From: Devosia sp. XK-2
Lineage (GTDB): Bacteria > Pseudomonadota > Alphaproteobacteria > Rhizobiales > Devosiaceae
DNA length: 64,000 nucleotides
Direction: 5' to 3'
Assembly: GCF_037113415.1 (NCBI RefSeq)
Contig: NZ_CP146608.1
Span: 3,505,001-3,569,000, forward strand
Positions 7,682-17,091 of the stretch are shown piece by piece; within the stretch, counting starts at the first letter, position 1, and every line of letters begins with the position of its first letter. The position numbers and the translations under genes were made by a program. The notes under the pieces were generated by a model. That model was not told the DNA's origin and searched no databases. It was given only the letters and a program-made list of their open reading frames with translations.

Positions 7682-9991
7682 CTAGTGTTTGGCGACCAGG
7701 CGATGTGGCTCGGCCACGGCGTGCCCCGGCCGATAGGACGCCAGGAGCAAGGACATGGCCTCATTGCTCAAGGGCGAACCATAAAGGAAGCCCTGCACAA
7801 GATCCGCCCCTGTCTGCTCCAATATCCGGGCCAGCTGCGCTTCAGTTTCCACGCCTTCCACGATGGTCTTGAGAGACAGGTCTTGGCCCAGCTGCGCCAC
7901 ATTGGCCAAAAGCCGCATCGCCTTGGGGTCGGTTTCGATATCGGTCAGGAAGCTCCGATCGATCTTGAGCTTGGTAAAGGGCATGGACCGCAGATAGCTC
8001 AATGACGAATAGCCCGTGCCGAAGTCGTCGAGCGCGATGCCCACGCCGCGCGCACGGAGAATGCGCAAGGCCGCGCTCGCCGCTTCCTGCTCTTCGATCA
8101 CCGCGGTCTCGGTTACCTCGATTTCGAGCCGGCCAGGCGGCAATCCGCTGTCCTTAAGAATATCGATGACCATCTTCTCGACCTGACCCGCGCGGAAATC
8201 TCGCGCCGATATATTGACGGCCACCGAGATATCGTCCGGCCAGGCGAGGCAATCGCGGGTGGCCATGGACAGAACCAGATGCGTCAGGTCGGTGATCATG
8301 CCGGTTTCTTCGGCAATCGGAATGAATTCGGCCGGCGAAATGTTTCCGCGCGTCGGATGGGTCCACCGGGCGAGCGCCTCGCAGCCCACGATCCGGTTCT
8401 GGCGCGGATCGATCACCGGCTGATAGACCAGGCGCAATTGGCGTTCATCGATGGCCCGGCGCAGATCGGCCTTGAGCTGCTGACGCTGCTGATATTCAGT
8501 GTCCATGCGGTCGTGGAAAAAGACCACCCGCCCCTTGCCACCGGACTTGGCCTCGTAAAGCGCCAGATCCGCCTTGATCATCAGGTCCTCAAGGTCAAGA
8601 TCGGTTTCGCTCGATGTAACCGCACCAATGCTGATGCTGACATCAACATGCCTGCCGGGAAGATCAAAGCCCGCCCCCGTGCTGCGCAGCAGGCGCTGTG
8701 CATGGTCCTGGCTATCCTCAAAACTGGTGGCTCCCGGATAGAAGGCCACGAATTCGTCGCCCCCCAGCCGCGCGCATATGGCATCGGGGCCCAGGGCTTC
8801 CCGCAGTCTTTTGCCCATGGCCACCAGCAATTGATCGCCGGCCATATGCCCCATTGTGTCGTTGACGTGTTTGAAATCGTCGAGGTCGATGACAAGCAGC
8901 GCAGCATGTCCGCTCATCTGGCCGCTCCGGCGCTCCTCCAGCGCCTCGGCCACCTGCTCGACAAAATAGGCGCGATTGGGCAATTCGGTCAGCGCGTCAT
9001 AACGCGCCATATAGCTGATCCGCTCCTCGGTGACGATTCGATCGGAAATGTTCTCAAGCAGCAATACCGCCTTGTCGTCCCGCGAGGAGACGGTGACTTC
9101 ATAATAGCGGCCGGGCGCCGAAATGAGCAGCATCTTGCCGGTCGAACTGCCCTCGATCAGGCGGCTGAGCTGCTTATAGGCGTCCTGCGACATATGTCCG
9201 GTACGCACCAATTCGCTGCATAATGTGCTGAATGGCCGGTCGAGCCATGAATCGGGATCGCGGCGGTCAAAGGCGTCCAGGGCACGGGCATTGACCACTT
9301 CGATGATCCCGTGCCGGTCGATCATCAATAGGCCATGTTCGAGCGTGTCCAGCGCCGCATCCAGCTGATTGGCCAGCGCGGCGGCGTTGAGCCGGCCATG
9401 TACGGCATGCAGCAGGATCTTCCGCGAATTGCCGGCAATCGTTCTAAGGCTGATGAAGAAAGGCAGCAAAAGCAGGGTGAGCAAGGCATAGTAGATATTG
9501 CCCACCAGCAGCAGGCCCAGAACCAGCGGCCCGGCGATCAGCAGTACCTGGGTTGTCATGAGCCGGTCGATGGCGAAATTGCGCTGGGCGGGGCCGACCA
9601 GCACCGATACCGAGACGCAGGCAGCGGTCAGCTCGGCAAAGGCATCGTCGACGATCCAGAAGCTGACCATGCACCATATACCATAGAGCAGGGCAATGAT
9701 GGCCGCGCCTATGGTTGCCCGCTTTTCCCACCATTGGGCCATTTGCACGTCGTCATCGGCCAGATCGACCTTGTCGAAAGCCCGCATGTCCAGATAGCGC
9801 AAAACGCCCACAACCACGAAAAGCCCGGCAATGACCGCCAGAAGTGTCGATTCCGCCTCCAGCGAAGCCACAAGGGCGGCCAGTGCCGACCCGAACGCAC
9901 CCAGAAGCATGGAGAGGCGGTCGGCATAGAGCGAGCGGATCATCGAAACGTAATCGACGGGCGGCAGGATTTTATGCGCGGCCTCAAACAT
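7682..9991 (-). CDS. Membrane-bound GGDEF-EAL cyclic-di-GMP protein with PAS-like domain
   Basis: About 769 residues. The N-terminal ~175 residues hold several hydrophobic helices in a MASE-like sensor that I cannot name more precisely. A PAS-like segment follows (ALDTLEHGLLMIDRHGIIEV). Then comes a GGDEF domain with intact active site RLGGDEFVAFYPG, and an EAL domain with CEALARW and DDFGTGYSSLSYLRSMPF. The inhibitory RxxD site is absent before GGDEF (GPDAICARL), so product inhibition is not expected. EAL catalytic motifs look intact, so either activity is possible. The start at 9991 (MFEAAHKIL) is preferred; an in-frame ATG at 10030 also exists. No operon partner. Confidence 0.92.
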   Translation of the reverse strand: MFEAAHKILPPVDYVSMIRSLYADRLSMLLGAFGSALAALVASLEAESTLLAVIAGLFVVVGVLRYLDMRAFDKVDLADDDVQMAQWWEKRATIGAAIIALLYGIWCMVSFWIVDDAFAELTAACVSVSVLVGPAQRNFAIDRLMTTQVLLIAGPLVLGLLLVGNIYYALLTLLLLPFFISLRTIAGNSRKILLHAVHGRLNAAALANQLDAALDTLEHGLLMIDRHGIIEVVNARALDAFDRRDPDSWLDRPFSTLCSELVRTGHMSQDAYKQLSRLIEGSSTGKMLLISAPGRYYEVTVSSRDDKAVLLLENISDRIVTEERISYMARYDALTELPNRAYFVEQVAEALEERRSGQMSGHAALLVIDLDDFKHVNDTMGHMAGDQLLVAMGKRLREALGPDAICARLGGDEFVAFYPGATSFEDSQDHAQRLLRSTGAGFDLPGRHVDVSISIGAVTSSETDLDLEDLMIKADLALYEAKSGGKGRVVFFHDRMDTEYQQRQQLKADLRRAIDERQLRLVYQPVIDPRQNRIVGCEALARWTHPTRGNISPAEFIPIAEETGMITDLTHLVLSMATRDCLAWPDDISVAVNISARDFRAGQVEKMVIDILKDSGLPPGRLEIEVTETAVIEEQEAASAALRILRARGVGIALDDFGTGYSSLSYLRSMPFTKLKIDRSFLTDIETDPKAMRLLANVAQLGQDLSLKTIVEGVETEAQLARILEQTGADLVQGFLYGSPLSNEAMSLLLASYRPGHAVAEPHRLVAKH

Positions 9992-10243
9992 GTCCGGCGC
10001 CCCGCTGCGGCGCGGCGCGCAAAAAAGCACAATCCGGCCCTATGGGCCAGTTTGGCGGGAGCGTCCAGCTATGGAGCTTGTGGGGCATGAGCGCGTTGTC
10101 TGAACTACAGCGGTTTGGACCAAGCAGACGCTTTGTGCGGTTAAGATGACGTTTCAGTGAGCCGCAGGGGCAAGCGCGAGGGAAGTTTTCCTGTCGGAAA
10201 GGTAAACCCGACATTAATCATGATCAAATGTGAGGAGACAGTA

Positions 10244-10534
10244 ATGGTGGAAAAACTGAGCAATGCCGAGCGAGAGGCGGAATTGGCCAGGCTCGACAAC
10301 TGGATCTATGAGCCGGGCCAGGACGCGATCGGCCGCGATTTCCGGTTCAAGGATTTTTCCGAGGCCTTCGCCTTCATGGCCAGGGTGGCCCTCTTGGCCG
10401 AAAAAAGCGGGCACCACCCCGACTGGTCCAATGTCTATAACCGGGTTTCGATCCACCTCTCGACCCATGATGCCGGAGGTTTGAGCCAGAAGGATATCAC
10501 CATGGCCCGCCAGATCGATGCCCTAATGACCTGA
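10244..10534 (+). CDS. phhB: 4a-hydroxytetrahydrobiopterin (pterin-4a-carbinolamine) dehydratase
   Basis: Dehydrates the 4a-carbinolamine of the pterin cofactor, as formed by phenylalanine hydroxylase, and belongs to the DCoH/PhhB family. The 96-residue protein has the signature [19 protein letters not shown], containing the HHPxW motif, then the further conserved His and Asp in [14 protein letters not shown] chose ATG 10244 because GAGGAG lies just upstream. The in-frame ATG at 10157 would add a 29-residue tail absent from the family. No hydroxylase gene is in this window, so the partner is unknown. The gene converges on dnaE2 with a 16-bp gap. Confidence 0.93.
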   Translation: MVEKLSNAEREAELARLDNWIYEPGQDAIGRDFRFKDFSEAFAFMARVALLAEKSGHHPDWSNVYNRVSIHLSTHDAGGLSQKDITMARQIDALMT

Positions 10535-10550
10535 AACGGGCAGGGTAGAT

Positions 10551-13500
10551 CTAATGAAAATTGCGGCCGCTGGGCATGGCCGCATAGGCGCGGCGGCGCG
10601 CCAGTTCCGCCTCCGTTGCGGCCTGCCGCTCCCGGCCCCGAGGGGCCGGCGGCCCGGCCTTGCCCTCATCGGCCCGGGCCACCACGGCATCCCCGATATC
10701 CTTGCCATCAGCCAGATCGAGCAGATGCGGGGTCAGATCTTCCATATCCTGGGCAATGACATGGATGACCCCCTTTTCGGATTGCACCTTGCCGCGCACC
10801 GCCAATAGGCGGCTCGACAGCAATGTTTTGCGCATCTTGTCATCGGCAAAAAGCTTGGGCCAGACCACCACATTGGCCACCCCGGTCTCATCCTCCAGGG
10901 TCGCAAAAATCACCCCGCTGGCTGTGCCCGGGCGCTGCCGCACCAGCACCAGCCCGGCCACTTCCACCACGATTTCATTGGCGACATGGACAAGATTTTC
11001 GGCCCTGGTGGTTCCGCGCGCCATCAGCATGGGCCTGAGGAACTGGACGGGATGCCCCTTGAGCGAGAGGGACAGCGTCGCATAATCATGGATCACCTCT
11101 TCGCCCGGCTTCATCATGGGCAGGCCGGGCTCTGCATCGGCTCTATCGGATGAAGGGGAGCCCGACAGGGCAAAAAGCGGCAGGGTTTCGGCTCCATACG
11201 TGCCCAGCAAACCCTTTACCGCCCAGAGCGCGTCACGGCGATTGAGCCCCATGGACGCAAAACCATCGGCCCGAGCCAGTTTTTCGAGGCTGGCAATAGA
11301 TACCCTGGTGCGCAGCCACAGATCCCGGACGGACGTGTAGCCTGCGCCCCGCGCCGCAACGATCCGTTCAATGTCTTTTTCTGCCAACCCCTCCACCCGG
11401 CGCAGCCCCAGGCGCACGGCATGGCGCGTCCAGACATGATCCACCATCGGACGATGCCGGGGCCAGATATGGTCTTTCACTTCCCGTTCGCTTGTCTCCA
11501 GCGTCGATTCGAGCAGCGAGTGGTTCACATCGGCCGGCCGCACTTCGACCCCATGCTCGGTGGCGTCGCGCACCAACTGGCTGGGCGCATAAAATCCCAT
11601 GGGTTGGGAATTGAGCAAAGCGCACAGGAACACATCGGGATAATGGCATTTGAGCCAGCAGGAGGCATAGACCAATAGGGCAAAGCTCGCCGCATGGCTT
11701 TCGGGAAAGCCATATTCGGCGAACCCCTCGATCTGGGAGAAACAGCGCTCTGCAAATTCGCGGCTATAGGCCTTTTTCGGATTGTTCATCATGCCTGTGA
11801 TGAAGCGTTGCCTGAAAATGCCGATCCGGCCGGTCCGGCGCCATGCCGCCATGGCCCGGCGCAATTGATCGGCTTCGCCCGGCGTAAAGCCGGCGCCGAT
11901 AATGGCCATTTGCATGGCCTGCTCCTGGAAGAGCGGAATGCCAAGCGTCTTTTCCAGCACCCTGTCGAGCGGATCGTCCGGATCGGCCTGCCATGGATCT
12001 ATCCCATCCCGGCGCTTGAGATAGGGATGCACCATGCCACCCTGAATCGGGCCGGGCCGGACAATGGCGACTTCAATGACCAGATCATAGAAAATCCGCG
12101 GCTTGAGGCGCGGCAGCATGCTCATCTGCGCCCGGCTTTCGATCTGGAACACCCCGATCGTATCGGCGCGGTGGGTCATCTCGTAGATCGGCTTGGCCTG
12201 TTCGGGATAATCGAATTCCTCGCTCTGCAATTCCGCCAGTTTCACCTTGTGTTTGTAATGCGTCTCCATCAGGTCAAAAGCCCGCCTGAGGCAGGTCAGC
12301 ATGCCCAGCGCCAGCACATCGACCTTGAGGATTTTCAAGGCATCGATATCGTCCTTGTTCCACTCGATAATGGTGCGGCTATCCATGGCCGACTTGCCGA
12401 TCGGCACCAGGCTTTCCAGCGAATCCCGGGTGATCACGAAACCGCCGACATGTTGGGAGAGGTGACGCGGAAAGCCGCGCAGCACTTTGACCACCTCGAA
12501 CATCTGCGCCATGACCGGGTCATCCGGGTTGAGCCCCAGGCTTTCCAGGTCACGCAGATCAAGCGAGCTGCCCCATCCCCAATGCAATTGGTTAAAGGCC
12601 GTTATGGTGTCGTCCGAAACGCCGAACACCTTGGCCGTTTCCCGAATGGCGCTGCGGGAGCGGTAGGAGATGACATTGGCGGTCAGCCCGGTGCGTTTGC
12701 CACCATATTTCTGATAGATATACTGCATCACCTCTTCGCGCCGCTCATGCTCGAAATCGACATCGATATCGGGCGGCTCGTCGCGCTCGGTGGAAATGAA
12801 GCGGCCAAAGACCAGATTGGCCTTGCGCGGATCGACCTCGGTGATTTCGAGACAGAAACAGACCGTGGAATTGGCGGCCGAGCCACGCCCCTGGCACAGG
12901 ATGCCCCGCTCATAGCGGGCAAAATGCACAATGTCGTGCACGGTCAGGAAATAGGCGGCATAATTCTTCTCGTCGATAAGTTTGAGCTCATTGGCAATCG
13001 TGGTGGCGATGCCCTCTGGAACCCCCTCCGGAAAGCGCCTTGCCGCGCCGGCCCAGGTGAGCCGCGCCAGCGTTTCCTGAGCCGTTTCACCATTGCCGAT
13101 GGTTTCTTCGGGGTAATTATATTCGAGCTGGCTGAGCGAAAAGCCGATGCGCTCGACAAAGGCCCCGGTCTGGGCGATGGCATCGGGATATTCGGCAAAG
13201 AGCCGCGCCATCTCGCCGGGCGATTTCAGATATCGTTCGGCATTGGCCGAAAGCCGGAAACCGGCATCGTTCAGCGTTGCATGTTCGCGAATACAGGTGA
13301 CCACATCGAGCACCATGCGCCGGTTCGGCTCATGATAGGCGACATCATTGCTGGCGATCATTCTGGCACTGTGGCGCCGCGCCATCTGGTCGACGCGATT
13401 GAGACGAGCCCGATCCTCGCCATCCAGACGCGCCACACCGGCCACCCAGACCCTGCCCGGCGCCGCCATGCTCAGGCGCGCCAGCGCCGCCTCGCTCAAC

Positions 13501-14006
13501 CCCCAATCCTTCTCATAGGGCATCAGAATGAAGAGCTGGCCGGCCGAAAAATCCTCGTTCGATCCCGCTTCTCCAGGTTCGGCACTGCCGAAAAGATCGC
13601 TGAAATAGAGCGTCGGTTTGCCCTTCTCGCCGCGGCGATTGCCCAAGGTCAGCAATTTACACAAGCGCCCGTAAGCAGCCCGATCGGTCGGATAGGCGAC
13701 AAGGTCGGGCGTACCATCGGCAAAACACAGCCTGACCCCGACAAGATAGCGGAAACCGGGGTGAATCTGGTGATTGTCGCGCGCCGCCACATAGCCGCGC
13801 ACCACGCCGGCAAAGCTGTTGCGGTCGCACAAACCCAGCCCATTCATACCCAGATGCATGGCGCCCAGAACCAGCTCTTCAGGATGCGAACCCGAGCGCA
13901 AGAAGGAGAAATTGCTGGTGGTGACCAGTTCGGCAAAATCTGTGGCCGGGCCAATGGACTGGCCTTGTCCAATGGGCCTGGGCGGCAAGGAAACGACATT
14001 GCTCAT
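10551..14006 (-). CDS. dnaE2: Error-prone DNA polymerase DnaE2 (ImuC)
   Basis: Second C-family DNA polymerase alpha subunit, responsible for damage-induced mutagenesis together with ImuA and ImuB. At about 1151 residues it has the usual DnaE2 length. An N-terminal PHP domain begins FAELVTTSNFSFLRSGSHPEEL, followed by palm-domain motifs such as PPDIDVDFEHERREEV, the VIRPGPIQGGMVHPYLKRR region, and LFQEQAMQMAIIGAGFT. A C-terminal OB-fold (GLVLVRQRPGTASGVIFATLEDETG) completes it. The start MSNVV at 14006 overlaps imuB by 4 bp; an in-frame ATG at 14030 lies further into imuB. It is the last gene of the LexA-controlled operon. Confidence 0.96.
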   Translation of the reverse strand: MSNVVSLPPRPIGQGQSIGPATDFAELVTTSNFSFLRSGSHPEELVLGAMHLGMNGLGLCDRNSFAGVVRGYVAARDNHQIHPGFRYLVGVRLCFADGTPDLVAYPTDRAAYGRLCKLLTLGNRRGEKGKPTLYFSDLFGSAEPGEAGSNEDFSAGQLFILMPYEKDWGLSEAALARLSMAAPGRVWVAGVARLDGEDRARLNRVDQMARRHSARMIASNDVAYHEPNRRMVLDVVTCIREHATLNDAGFRLSANAERYLKSPGEMARLFAEYPDAIAQTGAFVERIGFSLSQLEYNYPEETIGNGETAQETLARLTWAGAARRFPEGVPEGIATTIANELKLIDEKNYAAYFLTVHDIVHFARYERGILCQGRGSAANSTVCFCLEITEVDPRKANLVFGRFISTERDEPPDIDVDFEHERREEVMQYIYQKYGGKRTGLTANVISYRSRSAIRETAKVFGVSDDTITAFNQLHWGWGSSLDLRDLESLGLNPDDPVMAQMFEVVKVLRGFPRHLSQHVGGFVITRDSLESLVPIGKSAMDSRTIIEWNKDDIDALKILKVDVLALGMLTCLRRAFDLMETHYKHKVKLAELQSEEFDYPEQAKPIYEMTHRADTIGVFQIESRAQMSMLPRLKPRIFYDLVIEVAIVRPGPIQGGMVHPYLKRRDGIDPWQADPDDPLDRVLEKTLGIPLFQEQAMQMAIIGAGFTPGEADQLRRAMAAWRRTGRIGIFRQRFITGMMNNPKKAYSREFAERCFSQIEGFAEYGFPESHAASFALLVYASCWLKCHYPDVFLCALLNSQPMGFYAPSQLVRDATEHGVEVRPADVNHSLLESTLETSEREVKDHIWPRHRPMVDHVWTRHAVRLGLRRVEGLAEKDIERIVAARGAGYTSVRDLWLRTRVSIASLEKLARADGFASMGLNRRDALWAVKGLLGTYGAETLPLFALSGSPSSDRADAEPGLPMMKPGEEVIHDYATLSLSLKGHPVQFLRPMLMARGTTRAENLVHVANEIVVEVAGLVLVRQRPGTASGVIFATLEDETGVANVVVWPKLFADDKMRKTLLSSRLLAVRGKVQSEKGVIHVIAQDMEDLTPHLLDLADGKDIGDAVVARADEGKAGPPAPRGRERQAATEAELARRRAYAAMPSGRNFH

Positions 14007-15661
14007 GAGAAGAACCCATGCAGATACCACAGGGCCGGCGCCCCGGGCCGGTGAAAGCCATGGCGGAACACCCAGAACCGGTGCCCCTCTCCGTCTTCGA
14101 CCAGGTAATAATCGCGCGTCACCGCCTCGGGATCATGCAATGGCAGATCGGGAACATGGGGGGCGGGTTTGTCGGCTTTGGCCGGTTTGGATATGTTTCC
14201 CTCCGCCGGGAAGGCCACGGAAAGAGCACCCTCATTGCGATCTTTAATAAGCTGCAACCTTTCCCCTGTCCGCCACCATTCGGGCCCCAATCGCTCCGGT
14301 CCGGCACCCTTGGTCAGCCGATAAGTCTGGCCACGCCAGATCATCGAAGCGGGCAGCCCATCGGGGACTTCGGCATTGATCCGGATCTGTTCGGGCGCTG
14401 GCAACAGGCGAAGCGGACGCCGCAAGGCCGGGTGATCAGATCCGGATCCGGCCTCAGCCACCATTGCCGGAACCAGGCGCGCGGCGCGTTCGGGGATATG
14501 GCTTTGCCGGAAATCGAGCTTGAGGACCGACATCGCGCCCAGCCGGCTCGCCAGCCGGTCGGCCAGGCGATCGAGATCGGCAGCGCCGGTCTCGGTTTCG
14601 AAGGCACCCAATTGCGCATTATCGAGCTGGTCGAGTGAACTGGCGGCCAGCCGTATAAGGTCAATGCCGAAACCGGGATCGTAATTCTCGGTCTCCAGCT
14701 TCTGCGCCCGATGCCGGAACAGGCTCGCAATATGTTCAGGATCGCGGGTCAGTCGGGCCGCATTGAGCGAAAGGGTCATGACCTTGTGGTCGACCCGATA
14801 GAGAAACAGGTGAAAACTCTGAGCGCCCAGTCCATGGCGTTCCAGATGCTCGCAAAGCTCTTTGGCCAGGTCACCGGCACTGGCCAGCACATCGTCAAGC
14901 TGGGAAATCGGCTCGGCAAAGCGCTGGTCGGCATAGTGATCCAGAACCGGCAGGCGCGGCACCATCCGCTCTTCTATTGCGCCATAGGCCTGGTCGAGCC
15001 GAACCAATAGCGATGCGCCGAAACGCGCCTGTAGCGGTTTGCGCGGCCGCTGCCGCACGTGTCCAATCCTTGTCAGCCCCATTTGGGTCAGGGCCGCGAC
15101 CTGGTCCTGCTCGAGCCGCAAGGCTGCCACGGGCAAAGCGTCGAGAACCATATCCATGGTCTCGGGCTGAAGAATCCGGCTCGTGGCAAAATGGCTGATA
15201 GCCCAGGCCGCCCCTATGGTCGGGGCAATAGAGCCCGAAACGCTGTAGCCCAGTTTCCGCAACCGCCCAATCAGCATGGTCAGCATGGCTTTTTCACCCC
15301 CGAACAGATGCGGCACGCCGGAAATATCGAGCATGAGATCGCCATAGGGGGCATGGTCGGTGAGGATTGCCACCAGGGGACTGGCATTGGAATGCCAGTC
15401 GGCCAGATCGGCAAAAGCGCTTTCCAGAAGCGGCCGATCGAGTTCTTTCATGATAATCCGCGGCATCAGCGCCCGGGCATCGGCCACGCTCTGGCCCACG
15501 CGCAGACCGCCGGCCGCCGCTTCCCGATCCACGGCCGCCAGCCGCAATCCACCCTTGACCCTTTCGTAAAGAGCCAGAGGATACACCAGCCCGGAATCAG
15601 CCCGCTTGAGATAATCCGTCGGCCAATCGGCTAGAAAGAGCGAGAGGAAGCGCCGTTCCAT
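14003..15661 (-). CDS. imuB: ImuB, Y-family DNA polymerase-like mutasome protein
   Basis: ImuB is a catalytically inactive Y-family polymerase paralogue that links DnaE2 to the beta clamp and to ImuA in translesion synthesis. The protein opens with MERRFLSLFLADWPTDYLKR, the usual degenerate start of this family; the DE carboxylate pair of true DinB enzymes is not evident. A thumb-like helix-hairpin-helix region contains LTQMGLTRIGHVRQRPR. The C-terminus has FRHGFHRPGAPALWYLHGFF, a typical ImuB tail. The start at 15661 is preferred; 15706 is an in-frame alternative. It overlaps imuA by 65 bp and dnaE2 by 4 bp, as expected for a coupled operon. Confidence 0.93.
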   Translation of the reverse strand: MERRFLSLFLADWPTDYLKRADSGLVYPLALYERVKGGLRLAAVDREAAAGGLRVGQSVADARALMPRIIMKELDRPLLESAFADLADWHSNASPLVAILTDHAPYGDLMLDISGVPHLFGGEKAMLTMLIGRLRKLGYSVSGSIAPTIGAAWAISHFATSRILQPETMDMVLDALPVAALRLEQDQVAALTQMGLTRIGHVRQRPRKPLQARFGASLLVRLDQAYGAIEERMVPRLPVLDHYADQRFAEPISQLDDVLASAGDLAKELCEHLERHGLGAQSFHLFLYRVDHKVMTLSLNAARLTRDPEHIASLFRHRAQKLETENYDPGFGIDLIRLAASSLDQLDNAQLGAFETETGAADLDRLADRLASRLGAMSVLKLDFRQSHIPERAARLVPAMVAEAGSGSDHPALRRPLRLLPAPEQIRINAEVPDGLPASMIWRGQTYRLTKGAGPERLGPEWWRTGERLQLIKDRNEGALSVAFPAEGNISKPAKADKPAPHVPDLPLHDPEAVTRDYYLVEDGEGHRFWVFRHGFHRPGAPALWYLHGFFS

Positions 15662-16400
15662 GCCGGCTTTCACGGCCGGGCTCAGCAGGCAGGGTTGCAA
15701 AGCCATTTGCGGTCCATTCCAGAAGAAATCGGGTTTGCTGGATAAGGCTGAGGCCTTTTTCCAAGGTCACGCTCCAGCGCGCCGCCCCAGGTGCACGCTC
15801 GTCAAACGGCTTGCGGCCCGAGCGTTGCGGCGTCAGGCACCAGCGCAGATGTGCCGCACTGGCTTCACGCCGGGTGCCATAGCGCAGGAGAAACAGCGAG
15901 GCCCCATTTTCGGCAGCCCTGAGGCTCAAGCGCCGGCTGGCCGTGAAATCGAGGGCCTCGGGCACACCGCCAATATCGGCGACAATGCCGGCAACCGCCC
16001 GGCAGGCCAGCGCCTCTTCGGCCACCCAGAGCAGCTCTTTCATCTCTTTGGCGCGCACGATCATCAAGCGGGACGGGTCAAAACCGAAAGACAATAGACC
16101 CGGGCCATAGGGCAGACCGAAAAACTGCGCATCACGCTCAAGCTGCAGATAGAGTACCGCCACGCGTTTTTCCGTCAGCAGGGTTCCGGCCTGCCCCAGC
16201 GCAAAACCCAGACTGGCGCCACCATTGCGCACCGCATCGGTGAAGACCTCCTGCACCAACCCACCCGAAAAGCGCGGAAAGCCAGCCTCGGGCGCCGCAA
16301 CCGATTGTGTTCGGGCCTCAGCCAGAGCCGGTTTGCGCTCAATATCGGCAATGATGTCCCGCAGCGCGACGAGGCGCTGTTGGCGGTTCTGGGTCTGCAT
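15597..16400 (-). CDS. imuA: ImuA mutasome protein (RecA-like fold)
   Basis: First gene of the imuA-imuB-dnaE2 cassette. ImuA is a RecA/SulA-related protein that is needed for DnaE2-dependent mutagenesis. This 267-residue protein has the family features GGLVQEVFTDAVRNGGASLGFALG, near residue 45, and VAVLYLQLERDAQFFGLPYGPGL in the middle. FLLRYGTRREASAAHLRWCL follows towards the C-terminus. A classical Walker A lysine-threonine motif is not obvious, which is usual for ImuA. A LexA operator lies only 18-32 bp upstream of the start, so it must overlap the promoter and repress the whole operon until DNA damage. Confidence 0.93.
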   Translation of the reverse strand: MQTQNRQQRLVALRDIIADIERKPALAEARTQSVAAPEAGFPRFSGGLVQEVFTDAVRNGGASLGFALGQAGTLLTEKRVAVLYLQLERDAQFFGLPYGPGLLSFGFDPSRLMIVRAKEMKELLWVAEEALACRAVAGIVADIGGVPEALDFTASRRLSLRAAENGASLFLLRYGTRREASAAHLRWCLTPQRSGRKPFDERAPGAARWSVTLEKGLSLIQQTRFLLEWTANGFATLPAEPGRESRHGTALPLALSSRLADGLSQAG

Positions 16401-16417
16401 GATGCTATGCGCTATAC

Positions 16418-16432
16418 GAACAAAACAAGAAC
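16418..16432 (-). promoter_or_regulatory. LexA box (GAAC-N7-GAAC) upstream of imuA
   Basis: The sequence GAACAAAACAAGAAC is a perfect match to the direct-repeat LexA operator of Alphaproteobacteria, GTTC-N7-GTTC read on the opposite strand. Its position 18-32 bp ahead of the imuA start suits promoter occlusion. The same operator type is known from other alphaproteobacterial imu cassettes. The site itself is seen directly; regulation is inferred. Confidence 0.88.
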
Positions 16433-16632
16433 ATTTAGACTCCGAATCTTTCAGGAGTCGAGTCCCTTTTGCGTCATGCGGTGTGGCGGGACTGCATCAA
16501 CCCGGTCAAGACCGCGTGAGAGCGGTATGAACCCCATTGAGCCGGCACCACATATGGCTAAGTCTTGCTTCGTCCGCCTCCCGGCGCGCCCAAACCTGCA
16601 ATTTCCACCGACCCCGAGGAAGGCCGACCGCC

Positions 16633-17091
16633 ATGTTCGAGGCCCTGACCCGTTTGTTTGCAAAGCCCGAGGCACCAGCCGGCCTGAACGATCCCAAGCT
16701 GGCCGTGGCCGCTTTGCTGGTCCATCTGGCCGCGGTCGATGGCACCATGCAGGATGAAGAACGTGCGGCCATCCGCGGCGCCCTGATGGATCACTACGAT
16801 CTCGATGAAACCGCCGTGGACAAACTGATCCAGGAAGCGGCCAGGCGCGATGCCGAGGCGGTGGATTTCTATAAGTTCACCAGCGGCCTCATCCAGCTTG
16901 AAATGGACGACCGCATCGAGATCATCCGCATGATGTGGACCGTGGTTTTTGCCGACAGGCAAAACCACGAACTGGAGGACAATATGGTCTGGCGCATTGC
17001 CGAACTGATCGGCGTATCCAGCCGCGACCGCACCATATTGCGCAACCAGATCCGTGGCCGCGCGGCCGAAGCGGAGTCCGAGGAAGGCTAA
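16633..17091 (+). CDS. TerB-family tellurite-resistance-like protein
   Basis: 152-residue all-helical protein of the TerB/TerB-like superfamily. The core reads LAVAALLVHLAAVDGTMQDE, followed by RMMWTVVFADRQNHELEDNMVW. The paired acidic-helix motifs (VDGTMQDEE and ADRQNHELED) resemble the metal-binding or interaction helices of TerB. Stand-alone TerB proteins are widespread in Alphaproteobacteria and do not by themselves give tellurite resistance; there is no ter operon here. The start at 16633 follows GAGGAAGG and the family N-terminus begins here. An upstream in-frame ATG at 16537 would add a tail unlike the family. The stop codon region overlaps the convergent gene by 4 bp. Confidence 0.85.
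   Translation: MFEALTRLFAKPEAPAGLNDPKLAVAALLVHLAAVDGTMQDEERAAIRGALMDHYDLDETAVDKLIQEAARRDAEAVDFYKFTSGLIQLEMDDRIEIIRMMWTVVFADRQNHELEDNMVWRIAELIGVSSRDRTILRNQIRGRAAEAESEEG

Noticed and set aside
10214-10227. FNR-like TTAAT-CATG-ATCAA just before phhB
   Set aside because: It lies only 17 bp before the ATG. Activation geometry would place the transcription start inside the gene, so it is likely chance.
11694-14054. A 786-codon open frame antisense to dnaE2
   Set aside because: The opposite strand encodes an intact DnaE2; the antisense translation shows no domain pattern.
16438-16555. tRNA-like fragments (GAGTCGAGTCCC and a GCCGGCACCA-like 3' end) between imuA and terB
   Set aside because: Neither part folds into a complete cloverleaf: no matching acceptor stem and no proper D-arm were found. 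It could be a decayed tRNA remnant, but the evidence is too weak to annotate.
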